From: Pararhodobacter aggregans
GTDB lineage: Bacteria; Pseudomonadota; Alphaproteobacteria; Rhodobacterales; Rhodobacteraceae
Direction of reading: 5' to 3'
DNA length: 64,000 nucleotides
Assembly: GCF_003075525.1 (NCBI RefSeq)
Contig: NZ_QDDR01000011.1
Span: 1 to 64,000 of the forward strand
Below, in pieces: positions 40,083-47,903 of the stretch. Below the pieces are notes generated by a model. It saw only the letters and a program-made list of their open reading frames with translations, did no database searches and had not been told where the DNA came from. Position numbers and translations under genes: made by a program. The number at the start of each line of letters is the position of its first letter. Positions within the stretch are counted from its first letter, which is position 1.

Positions 40083-40201
40083 TGCGCTTCATCCGGGCGC
40101 TGCGTGCGCTCGAGGATCATTGGCTGGGCGACCTGATCGGGGCGCTATGCCTCTTCGCCGCGCTCTGGCTGGGCCTGATGGCCGGGGCGGTGATGCAATG
40201 A
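40079..40201 (+). CDS. Very small phage membrane protein, 40 residues
   Basis: MMRFIRALRALEDHW, then one hydrophobic helix LIGALCLFAALWLGLMAGAV. GGAG precedes it. The start overlaps the preceding stop and its own stop overlaps the next start (ATGA), so it is embedded in the early operon by translational coupling. Function unknown. Confidence 0.75.
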   Translation: MMRFIRALRALEDHWLGDLIGALCLFAALWLGLMAGAVMQ

Positions 40202-40548
40202 CCGTCTCGACCAGGATGCACAACCAGCCCAAACCCGTGCACGCCCGGTTTCGCGCCGAGTACGCGACCGGCCGCGGTTTCGAGATCATCGATCCGACCG
40301 GGCGGGTGGTCGGCCGCGAACAGAACCGCGCCATCGCCCTGAACCGCGCCGAAGCCCTGCAGAAGGAGGCGGACACCGCCGCCAAGCGCGGCCCCCGCCC
40401 CTGCCTGTGCTGCGGGCGGGAATTCCTCAGCGACGGCATCCACAACCGGATGTGCAATCCCTGCCGCGGCCGGGCGGATCCGCTCGACCGTTACGGCTAT
40501 GCGGGTGGCGAAGGCGGCCGCAAGGCGCGCCGGGGCTCGGGGTTCTGA
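40198..40548 (+). CDS. Phage early-operon zinc-finger-like protein
   Basis: Protein of 116 residues with a Cys4 cluster CLCCGREFLSDGIHNRMCNPC near the C-terminus, a basic tail and no recognised family. Coupled to its neighbours by ATGA overlap upstream and a 1-base gap downstream. Confidence 0.75.
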   Translation: MTVSTRMHNQPKPVHARFRAEYATGRGFEIIDPTGRVVGREQNRAIALNRAEALQKEADTAAKRGPRPCLCCGREFLSDGIHNRMCNPCRGRADPLDRYGYAGGEGGRKARRGSGF

Positions 40549-40549
40549 C

Positions 40550-41398
40550 ATGACACCGAGGCTGATGACAATCGACCGGGTGAAGGTCGAGGAGATCGAC
40601 ACCAAGGGGCGGCTGCGCCCGGTGTCCGAGGCAGGCGTTGCGGCGCTCATGGCCTCGATCGACGAGACCGGCGTGATGAAGGACGCGATCCATGTCCGCC
40701 AGAAGAAGAACGGCACGCTGGCGCTGATCGCGGGCGGGCACCGGCTGGAGGCGGCGAAGCGGCTGGGCTGGGCCGAGATCGAGGCCAAGGTCTGGACGGA
40801 CGTGACCGACGACTGGTCGCGGCTGATGGAGATCGACGACAATATCGCCGGGGCCGAGCTGAACCCGCTCGACACCGCGCTGTTCCTGGCCGAGCGCAAG
40901 CGGGTCTATGAGAAGCTGCACCCGGAAGCAAAGCGGGGGGTCGCGGGCGCGGCAGCACGTTGGGATGCAACTGACACGATGTCAGTTGCATCTTTCGCCG
41001 ACGCGACGGCTGAGAAGTTCGGCCTTTCGCAGCGCCATATCTTCCGCCTGATCGCCGCCGGAACCCGCCTTGATGCCCGCGATGTGGCCCTGCTGCGCAA
41101 GGCGCCGCGGCCCATCACGCTCAAGGACCTGGCCGAGATCGCCAAGATCAGCCAGCCGACCGACCGTTATGAGGTGGTCGAGGCGCTGGCCGAGGGGCGC
41201 GCAAAATCCGCCGCCGAGGCGCGCCGGGCAATCGCCGCGAGCGAGGGCAGTGCTGCCCCCGTTGAAGACCCTGTTGAAGCGGGTTTGAAGGCCCTCAAGA
41301 CCGCCTGGTCCCGCGCCCCGAAAGAGGCCCGTCGCCGGTTCTGCCGCGACCATGGCGACGAGATCTCTGCCCTTCTCTTCGAGGGGTCGCCGGAATGA
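40550..41398 (+). CDS. ParB/Srx-domain protein of a Mu-like phage
   Basis: Protein of 282 residues. The N-terminal ParB-like domain has SEAGVAALMASIDETGVMKDAIHVR and the box LIAGGHRLEAAKRLGW. A helix-turn-helix (AEKFGLSQRHIFRLIAAG) follows. It lies just before the transposase gene, a usual place in Mu-like phages of Rhodobacteraceae. Probably DNA binding in early phage functions. Stop overlaps the next start by 4 bases. Confidence 0.88.
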   Translation: MTPRLMTIDRVKVEEIDTKGRLRPVSEAGVAALMASIDETGVMKDAIHVRQKKNGTLALIAGGHRLEAAKRLGWAEIEAKVWTDVTDDWSRLMEIDDNIAGAELNPLDTALFLAERKRVYEKLHPEAKRGVAGAAARWDATDTMSVASFADATAEKFGLSQRHIFRLIAAGTRLDARDVALLRKAPRPITLKDLAEIAKISQPTDRYEVVEALAEGRAKSAAEARRAIAASEGSAAPVEDPVEAGLKALKTAWSRAPKEARRRFCRDHGDEISALLFEGSPE

Positions 41399-42084
41399 CC
41401 GAACTCGCCCCCGCAAAGCATTGGTGGACGGCGCAGGAGCTCGCAGATGCGGCCCTGCCCGATCTGCCGACGACGCGCCAGAATGTTGAGCGCTGGATCG
41501 CCCGCGTGAACCTTCGGGCCAATCCCGGCCTCGCGCGCCGTCGCACGGGCCGCGGGGGCGGCTGGGAGTATCATTGGAGTGCCCTGCCCCTCGCCGCCCG
41601 GCGCATGCTGCTGGCGGGCGCGGCGGAACCAGTGCGGGCCAATGCCGTGACGCGGGGCCAAGCCTGGGACTGGTTCGAGGGTCTGCCCGAGGACGTCCAG
41701 GCAAAGGCGCGCGAGCGCCTGGCCGCCGTGCAATCGGTCGAAGCGCTGGAGGGACGGCTGGGCCGCGATCTGGCCGCGCGCGAGGTGGCGGCGATGCGCG
41801 GCGTGAGCCCGCGCACCCTGTGGAACTGGCTGGCTCTGGTCGAGGGCGTGCGCCCTGACGACCGGCTTCCGCATCTGGCCCCGAAGCACCGTGCGGTGGT
41901 GCGCAAGATGCAGCGGGCCGAGTTCGACGAGGAGTTCTTCGACTGGCTGAAGGCTGATTACCTGCGCCTTGCCGGGCCAAGCTTCTCATCCTGCTATCGC
42001 CGCGCCGAACGGGTGGCGAAGGACAAGGGCTGGACGCCTGCCCCCGAGCGGACCATGCGCCGCTATCTGGACGCGCGGGTCTGT
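41395..42084 (+). pseudogene. MuA-type transposase, truncated after its N-terminal domains
   Basis: About 230 residues are recognisable: the Mu DNA-binding start (KHWWTAQELADAALPDLPTTRQNVERWI), the winged-helix region and AAREVAAMRGVSPRTLWNWLALVEGVRP. The DDE catalytic core (normally several hundred more residues) is missing. The open frame runs on to 42372 but, after about 42084, encodes out-of-frame methyltransferase sequence. A deletion has therefore joined this gene to a downstream phage gene. Confidence 0.85.
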
Positions 42085-42581
42085 CCCTTGGTTTCGACCG
42101 TGTCGCCGCAGACCTTCAGGACATGGGCTACCGGGCTGCTGCGTGCGTCGTATCAGCGGCGGAAGTCGGTGCGTCGCACATCCGCGAGCGGATGTTCATT
42201 CTGGCCCACGCCGACCTTCAAGAGCGCAGGCAATCGGGCCTGCATCATGTTGACGCCGGAGCGGGGGGTGGTGTTTCAGACCGACATGAACCAGACCGGG
42301 AGCCAGGTCGGACTGAAAAACGCGGCGAGCTCCTGGACGCTGATGTGGACCTTGCTGATGGCCGCGGGCTGAACACCCCAGAACCCGGTCTCTTCCCCCC
42401 GATGCCGGGTGATCTTGCTCAGTGGGGAAAAACACTCCGAACGCGCCCTTATCTTCAACCCTGCCTTCACCGACTGGATGATGGGATGGCCTTCGGGCTG
42501 GACCGACCCGCTGCGGCCGGTAACGGGGTGGTCCCAATGGCTGCGGCGAGGGCGTGGCGGATGTTGATGCACCAACTCTAG
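42085..42581 (+). pseudogene. C-terminal fragment of a phage cytosine-5 DNA methyltransferase
   Basis: Read in the frame of the ATG at 42123, and extending upstream without a start (LGFDRVAADLQDMGYR), this has the Dcm-type run SAAEVGASHIRERMFILAHAD and the C-terminal motif X region GNGVVPMAAARAWRML. The catalytic PCQ and ENV motifs are absent, so it is inactive. It is a different reading frame from the MuA fragment it abuts. Confidence 0.8.
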
Positions 42582-42978
42582 TCCTGGCACCGCTACGTTT
42601 GAGGCGGCGTAGATCCCTTCCCCGCGCGCCGGATCTGGCCGCGCTCGAACTCGACCGACAAAGAAGCGCGCGACCAAGACAACTGCACGGTCGCCAACCA
42701 CGATCAGGGCTAGTGCTTGGGACATTCGTCGCTGGCGCGGCTGAAGCTGTAGCGGTAGCTGTAGCTGTAGCTGTAGCTGTAGCTGAGGAAAAGAGTAACC
42801 GTGCCCCCACGGGCTGCGTCTCGTCCATTCTGCTCAGAAGTTGGAGCCTCTGGCAAACTCGGCGCGGTTCACAGCGATCATTTTCGCACTACGACTCTGC
42901 TTGGCAGACTTATAAAAACATGCAAAAAATAAAGAGCTAAGTCCGCGTGGGAACGAAACGGCTACCGAACCAAATCGT
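42582..42978. other. Gene-free gap with hexanucleotide tandem repeat
   Basis: No supported gene. GC drops sharply to the right of 42880, marking a junction between phage DNA and the low-GC segment that follows. The short tandem array at 42746-42787 is described separately. Confidence 0.5.
42746..42787. repeat. Tandem hexanucleotide GCTGTA, about 6-7 units
   Basis: Seven consecutive hexamers, five exact GCTGTA plus GCGGTA and GCTGAG. On the plus strand it encodes alternating Val-Ala in an unsupported frame. Units are multiples of three, so copy change would not shift a frame. Confidence 0.85.
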
Positions 42979-43005
42979 TTGCCGTTTGAAGACGAAGTTG
43001 TGGGA

Positions 43006-43854
43006 ATGACGCAGAACGATCCAGAACCATTGCAAATCAAGCACCTGAATCGAGTGGATCTCTGCTCGCTGTCACTCAGATATGCTTTTTCGGATCTAAT
43101 TTATCGCTTCAATGAACGCGAGAAGTTTGAGACCCGGAAGGTACTGGACAAACAGAAAAAACTCATGGCAGCACGAAAACTTCGGCAAGCGGTCAACAGG
43201 ACGCTGATACATCACCAAGAAGGGATCTTGCGAACCTACAACCGCGACACACGGCCAGACGACGCAGCGCTTGCGCAAGCGATGATTGTGACAATTCCTG
43301 CGATATGGAGGACCGCAAGGTTTTTTTATCGCAACGCCCTTCCAATTCAAAGTGTCGGAAATCTGTCGGAGATTACAAATATATCTAGACAGATTATATC
43401 TAATAAGCTGAGCCTATTTCGAAAGGACCACGACGGATACATAAAAATTGGCAAAGTATCTGGGATCATGATGGAGATGGTCGACATTCCAGGACGCGAG
43501 CAAAAAGGGCACAAAATGGTCTTGCTCGAGCCAGCGAATATCGCCGGCCACCTCCCCAATGCGATTGTCATCTACGGGCCAGACCCTAGTATTGGAAAGC
43601 AAATAGAGGGGGAGGAGATTACCGAGGAACTTGCTAGAGCTCGACTTTTTAAGGAAATAGGGCGCCCCATTTTGGAGCTCCAAGGAGAATCTAAGAATCT
43701 TATAGAAATTATCAAATTTTTAGACGACAAAATCTTCGCCTCAAGGTACTTCGTTGAGGGTAACAAGGCACGTCTTATCCACGGTGACGAGCCGCTTGCA
43801 TTTCGAACGCTGAGCATTCATGCTGGAAGCTGGCGGCGTAGCTCAGTTGGTTAG
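43006..43854 (+). CDS. Unknown low-GC protein running into a tRNA-like gene
   Basis: Protein of 282 residues from the first ATG (43006); a TTG at 42979 is possible. No family recognised. It is basic and mostly helical; residues ~120-145 (NLSEITNISRQIISNKLSLFRKD) look like a helix-turn-helix, so DNA or RNA binding is conceivable. GC and codon use differ strongly from the chromosome. The stop codon (43852-43854) lies inside the D arm of the tRNA-like gene, so the last ~8 residues are tRNA-derived and the natural end may have been lost. Confidence 0.65.
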   Translation: MTQNDPEPLQIKHLNRVDLCSLSLRYAFSDLIYRFNEREKFETRKVLDKQKKLMAARKLRQAVNRTLIHHQEGILRTYNRDTRPDDAALAQAMIVTIPAIWRTARFFYRNALPIQSVGNLSEITNISRQIISNKLSLFRKDHDGYIKIGKVSGIMMEMVDIPGREQKGHKMVLLEPANIAGHLPNAIVIYGPDPSIGKQIEGEEITEELARARLFKEIGRPILELQGESKNLIEIIKFLDDKIFASRYFVEGNKARLIHGDEPLAFRTLSIHAGSWRRSSVG

Positions 43855-43921
43855 AGCGCAGCCCTGATCAGCCGTGTGGCCCAGGCTAAGGTCGGACGTT
43901 CGAATCGTCCCGTCGCTACCA
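43832..43921 (+). tRNA. tRNA-Ile(GAU)-like gene with a 13-base anticodon-loop insertion
   Basis: Acceptor GGCGGCG (43832-43838) pairs with CGTCGCT (43911-43917; two G-T wobbles), then ACCA is encoded. D stem GCTC/GAGC, T stem GGACG/CGTCC with loop TTCGAAT are perfect. The anticodon stem CAGCC (43859-43863) pairs with GGCTA (43884-43888; one mismatch), but the loop is 20 bases, CTGATCAGCCGTGTGGCCCA, instead of 7. The normal loop would begin CTGAT, giving anticodon GAU. Probably a decayed, disrupted or unusual island-borne tRNA. Confidence 0.6.
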
Positions 43922-44180
43922 TCTTCCGCCAGAGACGAGGCAAGAATGATCGCTTCAGCCGCGCAAGAGATCAAAGCAAGCAAAAACATACTGTTACATA
44001 AGTTATCGGTCGCAAGACGCTTCAATCCGACGGATGCACGGATCGCGCACAACCAACGGATAGTAAAGACTTTATTCCCAACCATAAGTCCGTGAGCGCT
44101 GGGTTTGCGCAGATGCGTCAAACTTCTCGTGTCGGGAACGAAGAAGCCGGCAGCGCAAACCCATAACATGGAGTATGGAA

Positions 44181-44699
44181 ATGAACTTCAGCAGCAGAGT
44201 TGCGTCCGCAACCTCGGCACTTGCTCTCGTCATTTCGGTGACTGGCGCGGCGCAGGCCGCGTCCTCCGGAGTGTGCAACCGAGCGCACAGCAATGCTGTG
44301 GCACAGACCAACCAGCATATGAACCAATGGGCCGCGGGCATCGAAGATGCCGGCCTGCCCCGCAACCTCACGGTTGCGATGCTGGAGGTCATCGAAGCAA
44401 CTCGCGCAAATGCACTGGCTGAAGCAGCCGCAGCCCGCGACGATTGCACCAACAGCACTGCAGCGCCTCAGGACATCATCGACGCATCTGTGTTGGTTAT
44501 CTCCGGCGGCCTGTCGGCGCTCTTCCCAAACAACATGGCGTACGTCGATATATCGGAGATAATGGGCGGCTACCCACTCGGCGGCCCCGATGCCCTGATC
44601 CCGCGCTTTCGCGAGCAGATTCTTGGCAACGGTAACGGCACCATTGCCAACATCATTCGCGACCCTATCCGTTGCGTGACCTTTCGTCGCCGCTGCTAA
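44181..44699 (+). CDS. Exported protein, 172 residues, no family recognised
   Basis: Sec signal (SATSALALVISVTGAAQA) followed by a mature domain with four cysteines (GVCN, DDCTN, IRCVTF and the final C), suggesting disulfides. I chose the ATG at 44181 (GGAG 7 bases ahead) over 44175. GC is higher than in the gene to its left, so the two have different origins. A hairpin follows the stop. Confidence 0.75.
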   Translation: MNFSSRVASATSALALVISVTGAAQAASSGVCNRAHSNAVAQTNQHMNQWAAGIEDAGLPRNLTVAMLEVIEATRANALAEAAAARDDCTNSTAAPQDIIDASVLVISGGLSALFPNNMAYVDISEIMGGYPLGGPDALIPRFREQILGNGNGTIANIIRDPIRCVTFRRRC

Positions 44700-45074
44700 G
44701 CACCGTTGACAAACCATCTGGGGTGGCGCTGCCGCCCCAGAACCGCCTTTGGGTCGCCAGTCCGAAGAACACCCGCCTAGCGGCCAACGCTATGCTTCCA
44801 CGCGACCTCGCGCCGTTGCTGCCGGAATCTAATGAGATAGAAGGGCTCCCAAGACATGCATCAACGCGACAGACACACTTTTCGGTATCAGCATCGAATG
44901 CTATCCACAGCTGTACGCAATGAGGGTGGCGCAGCAATTGTATTGATCGCTTGCCGCCCGGCCAAACCGTTTGATAGGCGATGACTTGCGGCACAAAGAC
45001 CGCCGGGCGCCCCCACTGCGGGCTTAGCCTGGTGCAACAAACCGTGTCAGACTCTGCAAGAATTGCTGGCGCGC
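44700..45074. other. Gene-free stretch with terminator
   Basis: CTGGGGTGGC (44718-44727) and GCCGCCCCAG (44731-44740) form a stem that should end the 44181 transcript. Nothing else supported. Confidence 0.5.
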
Positions 45075-45411
45075 CACATGGGAAGGGCCGCTAGCAGGCA
45101 GGAAACACTAGGGATTACAGAGCTTTGGCAGGCGGCTGGGCGAGCCCGCGGGGCCTCCGGCAAAGTTGCAGAAACCGCGCGAAAATGGGCACCCGGCGCC
45201 TCGACAGGGGCTGACCGAGAAGGCCTAAGATGTTGCCTTGAAGGCTGTTTTTAAAGGGTTTTCAAGGGCGCGTGGACTGACCTGGCACGCTCGGAACCTT
45301 CAACTGGGCGGAAAGTTCGCGCCTTCAGTAGAAAGTTCCGGTTAAGTTTATGAAAAAACGAGGAAAAGGAAGAGACCTGCTTCAAGATTGATCCAACCGA
45401 ACCTTCAACTG
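45075..45411 (+). repeat. Homologous island block, copy B
   Basis: Matches copy A (35887-36223) in length and layout. The first ~112 bases are about 89% identical. The four octamers sit at the same offsets but read GAACCTTC at 45294 and 45399, and GAAAGTTC (inverted) at 45311 and 45331, where copy A has the TAC form. The block precedes the small membrane protein and zincin genes. Confidence 0.75.
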
Positions 45412-45851
45412 ATTTTCGCCGGATCTGGAGCGGCCGAGACAGAAGGCCCGGCAACATGCGATCTGCTGCGAAGCGCGCAGCACACCTGGACACCACATGC
45501 ACCAACCCTCTGAGCGAGGCACAGTTGCCCAAAAGCTCTCGTAAAAGCGGCAGGAATGGGCAGGGAGCTGCCATCTGCTGCGAAAGTCACGAGTGGCAGA
45601 AGTGCGCAGATAGTGAACCTTGCAAAGTTTGGCGCGCTTCCCGACAGCGGACCTTCGTGCAGACTTCGGCGACCGACGACAGATAGCCTTCTTTGATAGA
45701 TGCTGCAGCGTGGACGAATGGCTCCTTTCGCATTTCAAGGTAGTCTCTGAATTACCACTTGCATCGTGAGAATTATAGACCCACAATACAAACCGTAGTA
45801 GTCGCTTTCAGATAGCTTTCACACAAGACTCTCGCTTCTCAGGAAGGAAAA
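45412..45851. other. Gene-free stretch right of block B
   Basis: No supported gene in about 440 bases. It presumably holds the promoter of the following two-gene unit, but no clear -35/-10 stands out. A degenerate octamer GAACCTTG is seen at 45615. Confidence 0.45.
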
Positions 45852-46148
45852 ATGCAACACATAGCAATAGAAGTGACCGAGCGGGATATTGACGAATTGA
45901 GGAGCGAATTCAATAATAGAAATATAAAGGTCGATGTAGTTCGATCGAATGGATTCGATGCCTCTTCAATTGTTACATTGATTGTAGAGCTTTCTCCAGT
46001 CACTGCCGGCCTAGTTGCCACTTTGTATGGCATTAGAAAGAGATCGGAAAAACATATAAAATTGAAGCATCGTGGAATCGAAATTAAAGGTGTATCGGAA
46101 GCCGCCCTCTTGAAGATACTGGAGCGCGCAGAGAAGCTGGATAATTAG
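45852..46148 (+). CDS. Small membrane-anchored protein, effector-associated-domain-like
   Basis: Protein of 98 residues behind a clear AGGAAGG site: an alpha/beta N-terminus (residues 1-38), one hydrophobic helix (40-60, SIVTLIVELSPVTAGLVATL), a basic turn (IRKRSEK), then a beta-hairpin and helix (HIKLKHRGIEIKGVSEAALLKILERAEK). This plan resembles EACC1-type constant components found beside protease effectors in conflict systems. The resemblance is by eye only. It is 8 bases upstream of a metalloprotease gene. Confidence 0.7.
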   Translation: MQHIAIEVTERDIDELRSEFNNRNIKVDVVRSNGFDASSIVTLIVELSPVTAGLVATLYGIRKRSEKHIKLKHRGIEIKGVSEAALLKILERAEKLDN

Positions 46149-46156
46149 CTCTTGAT

Positions 46157-47356
46157 ATGAGTATTGACAGTTATATCCATGCCACGCGGAAAAATTTCCC
46201 GAAACGAGCAACCAACTCAGTTTATAGAGACGAAATTTTCCCGCTGTTAGATATTCCTTCGGCAGCGTCCGGTCTGAAATTTTGCCCCCTTATCCCGATT
46301 GTCACTTATTCGTACTCACGTCGCGTCGAATGCGTTGAGTTCGAAGGTCAGGAATATCTGATTTATGACCAATACATGGGGCAAACATTTAACGTCTTTA
46401 ACAGACTGGCATTTGATGACGGTAATACCGAAGCGCGCGTGATATACTTTATGAAGTATGCGGCAGAGCGGCTGTTGCAGCTTGGCGACGAGCGCAACGC
46501 TCTCATCTTGGCAATTATCCATAGCAATCTAAAAAGGAACTCCACATATTTCTCGAACGCAAGTCCGACAGAGGAGCGCGGTCTGTCGATTTTCGTTCAA
46601 GAGCTTTATCTGATGGCTCATGAAATATATCACTCTCTCCTCAAGCGGAGCAATGGCTTGAGTAGAGATTCAAGAGATCATGCAAAGGAGTTCTTGGAAG
46701 GTAGACTACGGACACCCAATGAAGAAAATTTATCAAGTATGAGCAGCCAAGTTGATCGCGACTTTCATGCCGTTATGAGTGTTGCGTTAGGCTTTGAATT
46801 GGATATTGATGAGGAGCTAATTCGCGAACTGTGCTGCGACAGGCTTGCGTTGAATTTCTGCGCAACTACAGTTCCGCACTTGTTCGGTCAGAGTGTTTTG
46901 CAGCGAGTCCTGACATCTTGTTATACAGCACATCTGTTCACTAGGATGCTTACATTTATTGATCAGGATTTGGCGAAATTTTCCGAGGGCATTGTCGACG
47001 GTGAAGGAAATTTTGATAGTATGTTGAGCAGAGACTATGCAGTCCATCAGGCTAGAAAGGCATACATTCGCCAATGCAGCTTCTACTATGCGGCGGATAT
47101 AAACCAAGGCTCAGAGAAGACTGGCGTCGCGGGCGGTCAAGCGGTACTATCATCGATAGATTTATTTAAAGCACTCGAAGAAGTCCAGAGTTCCATCCAA
47201 GAGAATCTTTCTGGCCCCCTACTCAGTATTAACCGTGCCTTTGTAACGGGCGAAATATTAGATGATTTTTCATTTGTAGGAGACGCTGTTGATGAACTTA
47301 GATCGACAAGGGAGTCAGACTTGGCCGGTTTAGCTGAAAGACTCCTTGGCTGGTGA
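46157..47356 (+). CDS. Predicted zincin metalloprotease of an accessory two-gene module
   Basis: Protein of 399 residues, no signal peptide. The zinc motif HEIYH (His155, Glu156, His159) lies in a helix (FVQELYLMAHEIYHSLL). A likely third ligand is Glu224 in IRELCCDRLALN, whose E-x-x-x-D layout resembles M48/M56-like gluzincins. The N-terminal ~130 residues match nothing I know. The strongly AT-rich codon use marks it as acquired. Co-transcribed with the small membrane protein, which may tether or gate it. A defence or toxin role is inferred. Confidence 0.7.
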   Translation: MSIDSYIHATRKNFPKRATNSVYRDEIFPLLDIPSAASGLKFCPLIPIVTYSYSRRVECVEFEGQEYLIYDQYMGQTFNVFNRLAFDDGNTEARVIYFMKYAAERLLQLGDERNALILAIIHSNLKRNSTYFSNASPTEERGLSIFVQELYLMAHEIYHSLLKRSNGLSRDSRDHAKEFLEGRLRTPNEENLSSMSSQVDRDFHAVMSVALGFELDIDEELIRELCCDRLALNFCATTVPHLFGQSVLQRVLTSCYTAHLFTRMLTFIDQDLAKFSEGIVDGEGNFDSMLSRDYAVHQARKAYIRQCSFYYAADINQGSEKTGVAGGQAVLSSIDLFKALEEVQSSIQENLSGPLLSINRAFVTGEILDDFSFVGDAVDELRSTRESDLAGLAERLLGW

Positions 47357-47728
47357 ACACATGTTGTCCGCAAACTTGCATCACGCTGTACCGGTTTCTA
47401 ATGAGCTAGCATTTGAAGCGAGCGGAGTAGTTTTGGAGCAATACCGGAAAAGTTGTTGACGCCGTGTTCTGGCGATTTTCGACCCGGACGTCCGTAATGT
47501 GACACTCTTTTCCTTAAATTCTCGGATGGCGACCGCTGGCTGGTGATCTCACGGGAAGCAGCCATTGGCGTCACCGATCCAAATGATAGTTTTGTCTCGC
47601 ATTGTGTGAGTTCGCGACCTTCGTGGTGAAGGTCTGCTAGCACAACTCCGCATCTGGGGCCTTGGGTCCGTTTTGGGCTCAAAGCTACTCACGGCCCCGC
47701 TGCCAGGCGTGATCCACACCGCGGCGCA
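47357..47728. other. Gene-free stretch after the zincin gene
   Basis: About 370 bases with no supported gene. The transition from low to higher GC takes place here. The shared LexA segment begins abruptly at 47729. Confidence 0.45.
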
Positions 47729-47740
47729 GTTTGAACATTC

Positions 47741-47755
47741 GTTCCCCATGTGTTC
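47741..47755 (+). promoter_or_regulatory. LexA box, copy 2
   Basis: GTTCCCCATGTGTTC, identical to copy 1, upstream of a broken zinc-ribbon gene. It probably still binds LexA but now drives only a truncated frame. Confidence 0.75.
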
Positions 47756-47779
47756 TCATGGCGCGACGGAGAATCGCCC

Positions 47780-47898
47780 ATGCCAGCAGTCCCAGCCAGC
47801 AACCGCTTCAGCAACCGATCGATCCGAGATTGTCCCCGGCACAGCATGATTATCGACATGCGCTGCAACAGCTGCCGCAGGCCGGTCAACTACAGGGC
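47780..47898 (+). pseudogene. Zinc-ribbon gene fragment (copy 2)
   Basis: About 40 codons matching the intact gene at 37660, up to MRCNSCRRPVNYRA. The second cysteine pair and the C-terminus are replaced by transposase sequence. Confidence 0.8.
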
Positions 47899-47903
47899 AT
47901 GCC

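Larger units (their letters stand above)
38643..42581. mobile_element. Mu-like prophage remnant, early region only
   Basis: Repressor, Ner-like protein, small early proteins, ParB-like protein and a MuA fragment remain. MuB, all head and tail genes and most of the methyltransferase are gone through a deletion ending near 42085. The phage left end should lie close to the repressor side; no clear attachment repeats were seen. Confidence 0.75.
47729..47898 (+). repeat. LexA-box / zinc-ribbon segment, copy 2
   Basis: Nearly identical to 37609 onward for about 93 bases, then about 75% to the break at ~47898, where an IS3-type transposase fragment starts. Sequence to its left is unrelated to that left of copy 1. 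Confidence 0.85.

Noticed and set aside
42746-42787. CRISPR or phase-variation array
   Set aside because: Units are contiguous hexamers with no spacers, and a multiple of three cannot switch a frame.
43832-43921. Class II tRNA (Ser/Leu) with long variable arm
   Set aside because: The additional bases fall between the anticodon and the 3' half of the anticodon stem, not between that stem and the T stem, where AGGTC is a normal short variable loop.
44700-45851. Replication gene next to the iteron-like sites
   Set aside because: No frame in either strand resembles a Rep, Par or DnaA-like protein; only the sites are present.
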